Below are positions 25,802 to 35,900 of a stretch of DNA of 64,000 nt, in pieces; positions within the stretch are counted from its first letter, which is position 1; the number at the start of each line of letters is the position of its first letter. This DNA is from Ficedula albicollis (lineage: Eukaryota > Chordata > Aves > Passeriformes > Muscicapidae): contig NC_021673.1 of assembly GCF_000247815.1 (NCBI RefSeq), positions 46,870,081 through 46,934,080 on the forward strand, in the 5' to 3' direction. The translations under genes and the position numbers were made by a program. Below the pieces are notes generated by a model. The model made no database searches and was not told the origin of the DNA. It was given only the letters and a program-made list of their open reading frames with translations.

Positions 25802-28800
25802 TGGCTTTAATGCTTTTTTATATTTTGTTTTCAGGGGATTTCCTAAAATGGAAACATTATCTTATTAATTCTTCAGCCACAACAATCCTGGAGAAGATTT
25901 TTGGCTTATTAGAAATAATATGATATGTCAGGCAGTGCCTAGCTAACATCAAATAAACTCTATTTTAAAAACTAAGTTGATAAAAAATAATACTTGATTT
26001 TCCAGATCCTTTATGTACTTTGGAATCACTTAGCATCATGATAACAGTGTAATAAGTGGTGTAAAATCTACCAGGCCTTTTTATTTTTTTCCTTTTGTAT
26101 CAATGCAAAAGTCTGCAGTTGGCAAAAGAAGAAAACTGGACCACAATAAATATCCTGTATCTCTGTGAGAGCCAACTCTGCTGTGGACCTCCACTCTTCC
26201 CAAAATCCACTGAAATCTTTTAAGATTTCAAGGCAGATTAGACCCCACTTGCTTCTCCATTCTGTGGAGAATAAAGAAGCAGGAAGAGGGGATGTTTAAC
26301 CCCAGCTCTCTGGGGCTTCAGGAGATCCCAAAGATGAAGTATGTGTCTGCCAGTGAGTGTGCTTTGGACTACCCATAGGAAGGGATCATGGATGACTTGT
26401 TATCAGACCGGTCCCCATCACCATTCCTTTCTCCCTGACAGAGAAACTGTGTAAGGCCTGGCTAATGTGTGGGACAGACTGACAGTCCCTTGGCAGACGG
26501 CAGCAGCAGCTTAGTGGCAGAGCAAAAGAAACACTAAATAAAATGTCTTCAGAAAGGATTAGAGGAAGACTAAATTTTCAATCTTAAAAATGCAAGAAGA
26601 TTCAGGTTAATATAATTTCTCTTCTACCTATCATCTTTGTCTTTTGAGTAAGTTCAGTGAAATCCTATCCCTGGTTGTGACAGGAAGATTACACTGATTT
26701 TGGTGGGGATCTACAACGTCCCCCTTTGCATATTCAGACTTCATGTCTGCTGTACTTTCAGCATGACTGAAAACTGCGTGCCAGAAAATTGGTGAGGGCG
26801 ATCTGGTGTAACAGCCATACCCAGCTCAGGATCTGGTTCTGCCTTTCTTAATTGTCTCCACAAAAATTCTGGCAAATCTGACCACAAAAATTAGAGGGTA
26901 TGAAGAAGCAATTCAAACTCGAACACCTGCTGCAGCTTTCAGCAAGATGTTAACAAAAAAACTCACCCCAGCATCTGATCTCTCCTCACCTTCCCTTCCA
27001 CCCCAGAGGCTGCCTTTGCTCTGTATCCCATGCAGGACAGTGACCAGGGCAATCCACCCTGCTCTTGGCAGCAGTGGCCCCATAGGAGCAGTCGTCAGTG
27101 CAGGCTCTAGGTATGTGCCTGCATGCCTCTGCTTTGATGCTGCAGATGTGAATGCACCTCCTTGTTTAGAATTAGCTTCCATCCATCCTGATTTGCTGTT
27201 GGTATGAATTCAGAAAGGAGTGATGTGACCAACAGATGATACAGGGTTGGTTTAGTGAACTGGATATGAAAGCAGTGAAAGAAACAAAAGGGAAGAAGAC
27301 AGTTTCTTCCACAAGAAAGAGGTCTTCACAGTAAAATAAGGGACGTCTAGCCGAGATGTGGTTTCATCAGAAGAGATACCAGCAGCACAGCATGAGATTC
27401 CTACAAGCTGGAAAATGCATCCTGATTCTGGGTGTCCCTCTGACAGCTCACTCTGCAGCCCCACAGCTACATCTGCTCTCCTATTGTTTTCCATGCTGAG
27501 GAGATCAGCCTCACAGAGATATGCCTGTCCTCACACCAGAGTGCAGTTGTGCCCATGGATCCATTCAAGATCTGGCCTTTCATACTGGCTCTTATTTAGT
27601 TGTACAATTTCTTCTAAACAAAACAGCCCATGATGCTGGGGAAGGGCAAGTAAAACGACCTATTACTCTGGAGACAGAAAACAGAGCAGGATTCCCCACT
27701 GAGTTATGAAAATGCCCAGAGGCTCGGACCAGAAGAGATCAGAGTCATGGTGCCTCTGCACAGTGCCCAGTCCCAGGTACAAGGCTGATGGTGCCCTGGA
27801 GAGCTTACCAACAGCTATTCCAGCCTGGATCAGGCAGTGTCTGCCAGGCACATTCTTCGGGCTGCAGCTTCTGCAGTAGCTGGGAGTGGGGTCTGTGTTT
27901 CAGTAAGATAGTATTTAAACCCAGAGAAACTTTGAGGGTGGAAAACATAACAGGGTTTACCAAAACACAGCACATATCTTGCAGAGCATGTCATGCTTTT
28001 CCCAAGTGTCTTACCAGCCTGCAACCAAGGCATCTTCTCTCTTCTTCCCAAGCCTCCTGGAAAAATGACCTCCTGGAAAAATGAGTGCCTGGTTTCACCA
28101 GTTTCTTTCTTGGACATTGATATGAGAATGGAAAAAAAATTTGCAGATCAGACATTGAGCTTTCCACAGTGGCTTTTCAGGACATGACACTCTGCAGTTC
28201 TGGCCCCTTCTTTATCTAGCTTTGCATGTGTGAGTGTATCTGAGAGAGAGATGTGTTTGCATGTGTTCAGCAAACAGATAGCTTTAATTCACCTATTTCC
28301 ATATCAATCATGGCAGAGGCTGCAATTGCCAGGCGCTCCCGACAGCTGCAGTGGATGTGAATGGCTTGCAGCAACACATCTGCAGGGGACCAGCTGGGTA
28401 TTGCTGGGCTGGATACTGCCTCAGTGCCAGTGCAGACACCTGCACGTCCCCTCCGGGTGTCCCTGCACAGGAAAGCAATGGCTGCAGCTTAGGCAGGGGG
28501 CAAAGATGGAGTTGAAGGTGATGAGCACTGTCACAGAAAAAGGGGTTCTGCTCTGGGGTCACCAGGGCAGCAGAGAGGTTCATCTACCACCTGTGCTGCA
28601 GCCACACTTTTCAGGGTCAAGCCCTTCGACAGCCCTCAGGGTGTCTGAGATTATGCAAAGGTTGTTTTCATGAAAAAGCAGAAATATCTGGACCAGAGTC
28701 CACCATCTCAAAGCAGACACCACAAAGTTATCCCAAAAGAGCCCAGCATCCCCACAGAAGGCATAACATGCTTGCTTTACAGCTGCACACCTTTGCAGCA

Positions 28801-29800
28801 CTCATCCACTGAAGTGAGGCTGAGGATCAGATCTCCATAATTGTGTTTTTATACAGTAAGAGGATGTTCTTCAAGTGGTGCAATCAAATTCCAGCCCAAA
28901 AGAACACATACAAAGGAAATAAGTAATCTTCCCAGTGTTTACATTCATTACACTGAGTAACTCTGCACTGGGCACTTCTCAGACTTAAGTTTTGAAGGGC
29001 AAACACAATTTGACTGGGTTTGTTCTACTGGAAGAAAGAAAAACAGTTTGGGCAAATTAAGAACAAACTTTAAGCCTCAGATGAGATCTAAAATTAGGTT
29101 TCAAAGTGAAAAAAAAAAAGAAGCAAAGATCCAAGCAATTATTTTGTCTCATTTATTGTTGATTGCCTCTGTCTTTCCAAACCTCAGGTTGTTCTGGAAG
29201 CAGAAATAATAGGAAATATATCTTTAAAAAGCTTATTGAGTTTATTAGGAAGACACAGTTCAACTGAAGATTGCAAGTCCCTGCAATAAAAATCAGCAAA
29301 ATAAGAATAAATGTGGACCCAATATTTTTTTTAAGAAACAAAAGATGGCCCAATTCTACTGCAAAATTCAGTTCTGATGACAGATTTTGGATACTGTAAA
29401 TGTGTTAGCTTTGCAGTCAAAGTTCACTGGTTTTTATTACCAAAACAGAGTGGTCACGAAGTTTTGACCTGGATCAGCAGGGTAAATTCCTCTTCAAGGG
29501 CTACAAAGTCCTTGAGGGATCTTGGCAGCCTGGGATACCAGGGATTTGCGTCTGGTTCTTCTGGTTCTCTGCTGGTTTTGTCAAAAGTAATTTCCCCTTC
29601 AGCTTCTGCAGTGGAGCAGGTACGCAGCCCGTGCAGTTACTTGTAGCAAGAGCAGACCTGACTTTGATAGATTCTCCCTGGGTGAGATGAAAGGAAGGGA
29701 ATGCTCACCAGGTGATGCTATCATTATCAGTCAGCTGCCAGAATCATATAGACATACTGGACTTTCAACTCCCAGCAGGGAGCACGGGTAGTTTTTCCCA
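25802..29800. other. Unique non-coding DNA, nothing recognised
   Basis: About 4 kb without an identifiable gene or transposon. A 15-bp direct repeat (CTCCTGGAAAAATGA) occurs near 28055-28085. Frames of up to 147 codons (28230-28673) overlap on both strands and show no recognisable domain. Confidence 0.5.
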
Positions 29801-29811
29801 TGTATCATCTG

Positions 29812-29832
29812 TGACTCACATGCAATGAGTCA
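29812..29832. promoter_or_regulatory. Pair of AP-1 consensus motifs
   Basis: TGACTCA lies at 29812-29818 and TGAGTCA at 29826-29832, 14 bp apart. A third exact copy (TGACTCA) lies at 30013-30019, beyond the poly-G run. The heptamer is the known binding site of FOS/JUN dimers. Three in about 210 bp is more than chance would usually give, but motif matches alone do not prove occupancy. Confidence 0.35.
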
Positions 29833-29863
29833 ATCCTAACAAATAAAGTTTTTTTCAGTGGCA

Positions 29864-29873
29864 GGGGGGGGCA

Positions 29874-29928
<55 letters not shown>
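29864..29928 (+). repeat. Poly-G tract: G8, CA, then 55 uninterrupted G
   Basis: A run of eight G (29864-29871) is followed by CA and then by G at every position from 29874 to 29928. Read on the minus strand it becomes a polyproline-coding (CCC)n frame, with no other sign of a gene. A homopolymer of G this long is rare in vertebrate genomes, can form G-quadruplexes, and is a known trouble spot for sequencing chemistry. Its true length in the genome is therefore uncertain. Confidence 0.9.
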
Positions 29929-30271
29929 CTCCTCTCCGGAACGTAACAGCAAGTTAGTGAAGCCAGCCTAATTACCTCTTCCCCATCCAATGATCACTCA
30001 CTGGATCTGCAATGACTCACAACCCACCTTTGATCCTCGCCGGTCCTGCACACAGTGCCTTCCCGAGAGCTGCACAAAGGGCTTGCCTGGCTTGTGAGAC
30101 TCTTACCAGGCTTGCAGGGGCAGGTGGCGGGGACACAGGCTGTCCCCATCCCCTCTCGATGGGGGCTGTGCACGGCTGCATGTGGTGGGGGTGTTCTGGT
30201 GCAAAATGAGTGCATCTCCCCCGTCAGATCCCGGTGCGGACAGAGGGTGGGTGCGGTGCACTGCGGGAGAA
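29929..30271. other. GC-rich spacer between poly-G and minisatellite
   Basis: This segment holds several CpG dinucleotides, mostly in 30035-30265 (for example CTCGCCGG, TCTCGATGGG, CCCCCGTCAG, CCCGGTGCGGAC). There is an AP-1 motif at 30013-30019. Long frames on both strands pass through it into the repeat array and exist only because the array lacks stop codons. I see no exon here. Confidence 0.5.
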
Positions 30272-31041
30272 AGGAGGAAGAGCCAGGAGGAAGAGCCAGG
30301 AGGAAGAGCCAGGAGGAAGAGCCAGGAGGAAGAGCCAGGAGGAAGAGCCAGGAGGAAGAGCCAGGAGGAAGAGCCAGGAGGAAGAGCCAGGAGGAAGAGC
30401 CAGGAGGAAGAGCCAGGAGGAAGAGCCAGGAGGAAGAGCCAGGAGGAAGAGCCAGGAGGAAGAGCCAGGAGGAAGAGCCAGGAGGAAGAGCCAGGAGGAA
30501 GAGCCAGGAGGAAGAGCCAGGAGGAAGAGCCAGGAGGAAGAGCCAGGAGGAAGAGCCAGGAGGAAGAGCCAGGAGGAAGAGCCAGGAGGAAGAGCCAGGA
30601 GGAAGAGCCAGGAGGAAGAGCCAGGAGGAAGAGCCAGGAGGAAGAGCCAGGAGGAAGAGCCAGGAGGAAGAGCCAGGAGGAAGAGCCAGGAGGAAGAGCC
30701 AGGAGGAAGAGCCAGGAGGAAGAGCCAGGAGGAAGAGCCAGGAGGAAGAGCCAGGAGGAAGAGCCAGGAGGAAGAGCCAGGAGGAAGAGCCAGGAGGAAG
30801 AGCCAGGAGGAAGAGCCAGGAGGAAGAGCCAGGAGGAAGAGCCAGGAGGAAGAGCCAGGAGGAAGAGCCAGGAGGAAGAGCCAGGAGGAAGAGCCAGGAG
30901 GAAGAGCCAGGAGGAAGAGCCAGGAGGAAGAGCCAGGAGGAAGAGCCAGGAGGAAGAGCCAGGAGGAAGAGCCAGGAGGAAGAGCCAGGAGGAAGAGCCA
31001 GGAGGAAGAGCCAGGAGGAAGAGCCAGGAGGAAGAGCCAGG
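30272..31041 (+). repeat. 13-bp minisatellite (AGGAGGAAGAGCC), 59 copies
   Basis: The unit AGGAGGAAGAGCC runs from 30272 to 31038, exactly 767 bp or 59 units, followed by a partial AGG. I found no substitution or length variant by eye. Eleven of 13 bases on this strand are purines. Because 13 leaves remainder 1 when divided by 3 and the unit has no stop in any frame, all three + frames give the same 13-residue peptide repeat (RARRKSQEEEPGG) and all three minus frames give LALPPGSSSWLFL. The very long open frames here (up to 402 codons) follow from that arithmetic. No conserved flanking coding sequence supports a real protein. Confidence 0.98.
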
Positions 31042-31740
31042 GCTGCTTGCAGCCTCTCCTGGCACGAGCTCAACACTTCACCTTTGCAAGCTGCAACAAC
31101 CATGGCAACGAGGACAGATACACTGAAAACGAAATGGATTCCAGGTCCAGCATCAAAGGGGAGCAGTTTCTGCCCGTGCTGCTCTCAGAAGGCGAGGCTC
31201 CACAGGAAATTTGTGGTTAGCCTCCTGGAAGCCCCTGGGCATTCCTCAGCCTGTCTGAGCTAGGCAAGAAGGACATTCCTGTCCTTGGGTTTGGGGATTC
31301 TTTGCTTTTCTATCTCGGGGAGGGTTTGGGGCAAACAAGGCAAAGCCCTGGGTTTACTCCTCCCATATGCCCTGCAAAACAGCAGCACAGGAGCCTGTGA
31401 TCACACAGCTGCTGGATAGCCGGTGTGAAATAGCATGACTCTCTTCATAATCTTAAATAACTCCACGCGACTGTGATCTTTGTTTTTTCATGTCATTCAT
31501 CAACCAGTGAAGAAGATAAATAAAGGTGCTATTGCCCCTAACTTGCACTGACCCTCAATATCTGTATCCCAAGCAAACTCCACAAAGGTCAGTGAGGAGA
31601 AGCAGGCCTGAACACGAGGGAAGTCTGGAGGATTAGGGAGGGAGGAAGCTCTCATTGCCTACAGAATAGGTCCTTCTGTACAGCAGTGTTCCTCTGTGAT
31701 TTAATGATGGATGCTCTTTCTAAATGTGTTATGAAGCTGA
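31042..31740. other. Unique non-coding DNA downstream of the minisatellite
   Basis: Moderate-GC sequence without a recognised gene or transposon. The frames continuing out of the array stop within about 230 bp. Confidence 0.5.
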
Positions 31741-31907
31741 CTTCTCACTAGCCCTGAGCTGGGGAGCAGTGGAGGAGGTCCTCCTGTAGGTGTTCCCATG
31801 CAGAAGTTCAGGGCTGCATCCTGCTTCTCACTAGCCCTGAGCTGGGGAACAGCGGAGGAGGTCCTCCTGTAGGTTGTTCCCATGCAGAAGTTCAGGGCTG
31901 CATCCTG
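31741..31907. repeat. Tandem duplication, unit 83/84 bp, two copies
   Basis: Copies at 31741-31823 and 31824-31907 start CTTCTCACTAGCCCTGAGC and end GGGCTGCATCCTG. Differences: GAGCAGTGG versus GAACAGCGG, and one inserted T (AGGTGTTCC versus AGGTTGTTCC). Confidence 0.97.
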
Positions 31908-33882
31908 CTGTACCTTCACTGCTGAGATGAGCACAGCCCAAAGTTAGCCTGCAGCCTTGCTGCAGGGGGGAATGTGGGACATGACTCAGGGATTCTGCAT
32001 CAGCCTGTCCTCTCCCCCACTCTACCCAAAGCAGCATCTTCAGTTTCAGTAGCCTTTGAGCTGGTGCACAGTGAATCCAGGACTGAAATAGTACAGCAAG
32101 GAAGACCTGGCAGCCAGCAGGGAAGAGGAAGACACGCTGCAGTTAATGTGTACAGCCCCCAGACTCTCCCGCAGAACAGGGCTACCCCCACCCACAGAAC
32201 AGGCTGGGAGAAGAGTAGGTCTTATAGTGATCAGGAGAAATGGTGATGAAAGATATCTGATAGTGTCTGTAGCTGTGTGCCGTCTTTTCAGACAGGATGT
32301 TATTGTCTTTTGTATTCTGACTTTGAGACTCTGCCCTATTTTTTCTAAACAGCAGCATCACGATTAATTGCAAAGCACAGTGTGGGAGTACCAATTAGCA
32401 CTTTCACTGAATGGTACTAGGATATATTTTAAATCCTTTATGGGGTTATGCATATTTTTAACTCTTGGAAGAAACTTTGTTTCCAGGGAAGTACATTGCT
32501 GGTGAGACCAGCTCTGTAAATAACAGCAAGCCCAGCTTTTTCAAGGTGGGAATAATTTGATACTCAGAGTGAGCTGGAAGTGCAGAGCTTCACAGCATAT
32601 TTGCATTAGTGCCAACCTCCCCAGAAGCATAGAATGCAGCACTATGGAGCAATATTTACTCTCTGAAAGCAGAAACATACCTATATGCTATGGCAGAAGC
32701 ATGGCTTTTAAGGAACAATTCAGTCAATATTGAATTCAGCTTCTGCTACGAAAATTTAACTAAATAGTTTGAATGCTTAAGTTTTACAGTTTCTAGCTGG
32801 AAGAAATACTGCCTCTTTTTAAAAGCTGAACTAACTCTGATCTGTCTGCCTGAGTTTGGAAGAGGCTGCTGAGAAAGCCAGGAGACAAATGTTGCGAGGT
32901 GCCACAACTGCCCTGTAAGTATGACAGCATTTGTGTCTCAAAGTCCTGACTCCACAGAGTTTTTACAGAGCAAGCTCAGCTCTCTGTAGACAAAATTATG
33001 ATTTTTCCTCTTAGTTTCAGAGAAAGGTTTAAAACTGCTGGGACAAAAAGCTCAAGAACCAGAAAGTAAATGGAATTGTGACCAATCACATTGGTTTTGA
33101 AGGCATATAGTAGGTAGACTCCTCAGTGTTAATCCTCGAAGCTGAACGTGACCCCATGACTTTCAACACTCCTACATATGGAAGGGCTCATCACTTCAGG
33201 AGAACTGGACTCCTCACACTGTCCAGCCTGAAGCTGCCCCCTCATCCCTGCAGTGAGAAGAGCCTGGCTTCTGGGACATCCTGCCTCCCTCCCTGCAGAA
33301 GCTTTGCCACAGCACTTTGGCACAGGGCGCACGTGAGGAAAAAAAAGTAGTACGTGATTTTCAGCTGTGGCATGTGAAATCAAAAGTGCAGAGAAACAGC
33401 ATAAAGGGAGACTGAGACAGTGATGAGAGAGGACAAGCCACATATTATTATTAAGACAACAGGCCAATTCAAAAGATGTATTGGTTTTGTGGTTTTTTCC
33501 CCTAATGAGATATCAGCTGCCACTGTATTTTTAATTTCTTGCATCAGAGCCCTCATTACCATCTAGAAGTGGAGACCTTTATAACAGTCTTGCTGCACAT
33601 CCAAGGCAACAACACACATAGGCTGGTGTGAGCAACATTTCTCCTGGGTGCCATGCAAGGCATCCTGATGAGCTGGTGGAGACAGAGGCTTCACTCCTTT
33701 CGCTGGAGAGCTGTTACCTCTGCTGTGCTACTGCTCTGCCATGAGGATTTGTTGCCCCTCCCTGCCCTAGGCTAAGCATTGCTGCTTGAATTTAGTGGGC
33801 TGGGACAATGGAGAGAAATAACCAAAGACTCTCTAAATATGGAGGGGACCAGCTGGTAAATCTATCTCTGTCAACCCAGAGG
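31908..33882. other. Unique non-coding DNA, nothing recognised
   Basis: No gene, RNA or transposon recognised in this A+T-rich to moderate stretch. Confidence 0.5.
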
Positions 33883-34002
33883 TGCAGCCTGGTAAGCTTT
33901 TGGACAGCATGTTGAGAGCATCAGGGCTCTGGTAGGCTGCACTGCAGCCTGGTAAGCTTTTGGGCAGCCTGTTGAGAGCATCAGGGCTCTGGTAGGCTGC
34001 AA
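33883..34002. repeat. Tandem duplication, unit 60 bp, two copies
   Basis: Copies at 33883-33942 and 33943-34002 start TGCAGCCTGGTAAGC and contain GAGAGCATCAGGGCTCTGG. Two internal substitutions (GGACAGCATG versus GGGCAGCCTG) and a diverged last few bases. Confidence 0.96.
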
Positions 34003-34860
34003 CCACCTTAACCTGACAAAGAGTCAGGTCACATTGCTAACAGGCTGCAGCCCTCTTGACCTCTGGCTTACAGTGACCACACTGCCAGTGATGGCACCTG
34101 AGCACTGCTAAACCTAGACTGGACCTAGTTTGGCTTTGGGGTCTTGATGCCTGTACCTGTCTGCAGAGTGAGCTGATGGAAAAAAAAGACCCACAGCCTC
34201 AGACAAGGGCATGAAAACCTCCCAGAGGCTTAGAAAAGCAGTATTTGCACTGGCTGAACTACCACAACCTTTGGGCTACATGAAAAGTTGGGATGGATGA
34301 AGGTTCAAAGCAGTGGCAGAAGGAATAGATTGAAAAGAGGGCAAATAGAAAATAGGAAGTGGGCAGGCAAAAAAGGGGAGAGGGAGAGGGTGAGGGAGGA
34401 TCACGCCACTAACAGGAAAATGTAACTGGATCTGGAAAGCATCACCAGTGTACAACCACAATCTCAATCATTCTCATTTACTTTAACATTTTTTTATTGC
34501 TCCATCACAGTTGGTGTCCTGTTCCAAAACTTACCAGTTCCTGTAAAAAAAAAGCAAACAACCATGTTTAGGCAGACTGCCAGGGGTTTTTTAACTAGAA
34601 AAATGTGGATTTTGGTCTAGACTGCCTGGAGACAAGCATTTCAGAAAGCACTCCTTTTTCCTCCCTGAGCCTTCCCTAACCCCAGCTCTGCCTACTTGAT
34701 GGGCTGTGCATCATGGCACCTGCCAGAAAGATGGTAATACAGGATAGGTTTAATCTTTTACATTTCTGCTCATCAAGGGGCACAATCAGCCCTTTGGTTC
34801 TGGGAGAGAAACAAAAGTAAAGAAAAAAAATGATCATGAAGATCCCTGCAGCCTGAACTG

Positions 34861-35010
34861 CTATCTCAGCAGTCACAGAAAGATCAGCGCTGACTTTCTG
34901 TGACTGCTGCCCTCAGCCCAGGCTGCACCTGGAAGCTATCTCAGGAGTCACAGAAAGATCAGCGCTGATTTTCTGCGACTGCTGCCCTCAGCCCAGGCTG
35001 CACCTGGAGC
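34861..35010. repeat. Tandem duplication, unit 75 bp, two copies, with hairpin
   Basis: Copies at 34861-34935 and 34936-35010 start CTATCTCAG and end CAGGCTGCACCTGGA. Copy 1 contains a 16-bp inverted repeat (34867-34882 and 34894-34909) around an inner palindrome TCAGCGCTGA. In copy 2 at least three substitutions fall in the arms and weaken it. About 95% identity. Confidence 0.96.
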
Positions 35011-35289
35011 CTGGAGCCTGGGCACACGGCAGCACTACAGCACACTTACCTCTCCAGCAGCCAGATGGGCTGTCCTGGCTCTGCCTTCCCCCAAACCCCC
35101 CTTTCCTAAGACATTGAGTATGATAAATTTCTGCTCTGCCTGAGCAAAGATCAACCTCGGGATTCACACCGTTAAATGATAAAGTGTAGGAAATTAAACT
35201 TTGTTCCCTGGGAGCCTGTTCTGCCCTGTCTCTCTGCTGTTCCCAAAAGGGCAAGCTCAAAAGAGTAGAAAAACCAGAGAGTGTGCTCT

Positions 35290-35900
35290 GCTGCGTTTCT
35301 CCGGTCTAGATGCCGCCCCGGAGTACCCAGGGAGACCCGACTGCCCAGGGCAGTCTGCCTGACCCGGAGTGTCCACAGCGCTCCCATCCCAACGCTGCTC
35401 GCAGCACTCCCGACGGAGGGAATGATGGAGGAGGACCGGGAAAACTGGTGCCACAGACCAGGCTCCCTCATCCATTTCTTCGTCCTCGTGCTCAGAAGGG
35501 AGTTTTCCTTTCTGCAGGAGAAGCTGGCTTTGCAGGTCACATTAAGACAGTCGGGCAGGGAGCAGAGAGGGGATGCCCTCGCCCTCCCGGGGGGTCTCTA
35601 GGCATGCAGCAGGCTGAGATTAACTCGAATGGCCCCGTGCCCCCAGGAGATGTGAGTCACAGTGAGTCAGCTCCCGTGAGACCGCCCTTTCCACTCTCAG
35701 CTGCATAAGGAACTCTGTATTACTGATGGCAAGCCTAATGAGGAGGCGGGAACAGCGGCGGAAAACAATCACTCCTCAGCGGGCCACATGCAGCCTTCAG
35801 CGCTCGGACTCAGTCGTCTTCCTCTCTGCCCCAGACACGGTGTGCGTCCCAAGGAGATTCCTGAGCAGGGCTGCTCCTCGTGAAAGCGGCTTCTTCAAGA
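35290..35900. promoter_or_regulatory. Weak CpG-rich segment, possible promoter or enhancer
   Basis: CpG dinucleotides are denser here than in the flanks (GATGCCGCCCCGGAG, GACCCGACTG, CTCCCGACGGAGG, CTCGCCCTCCCGGG, GAGGCGGGAACAGCGGCGG, GCGCTCGGACTC). GC content drops on both sides. A GGAGGCGGGAAC sequence resembles Sp1 and E2F sites, and two AP-1 sites sit at 35653-35669. Overlapping open frames on both strands show no recognised protein. No TATA box or coding first exon can be tied to it, so this could be a CpG-poor promoter, an enhancer, or simply a GC-rich patch. Confidence 0.35.
35653..35669. promoter_or_regulatory. Two AP-1 sites spaced one helical turn
   Basis: TGAGTCA occurs at 35653-35659 and 35663-35669, starts 10 bp apart, so two dimers would face the same side of the helix. 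The second extends to TGAGTCAGC, a half-site of the MAF/NF-E2 recognition element. It lies inside the CpG-rich segment. Binding is inferred from sequence only. Confidence 0.4.

Noticed and set aside
29805..29990. Polyproline-containing minus-strand frame
   Set aside because: The proline run is just the poly-G tract read in reverse; flanking residues are not gene-like.
30055..31263. 402-codon + strand open frame, and 369-codon minus strand frame, across the minisatellite
   Set aside because: Their length is forced by a stop-free 13-bp unit; the other frames are equally long and the short flanks show no domain, so a real protein is not supported.
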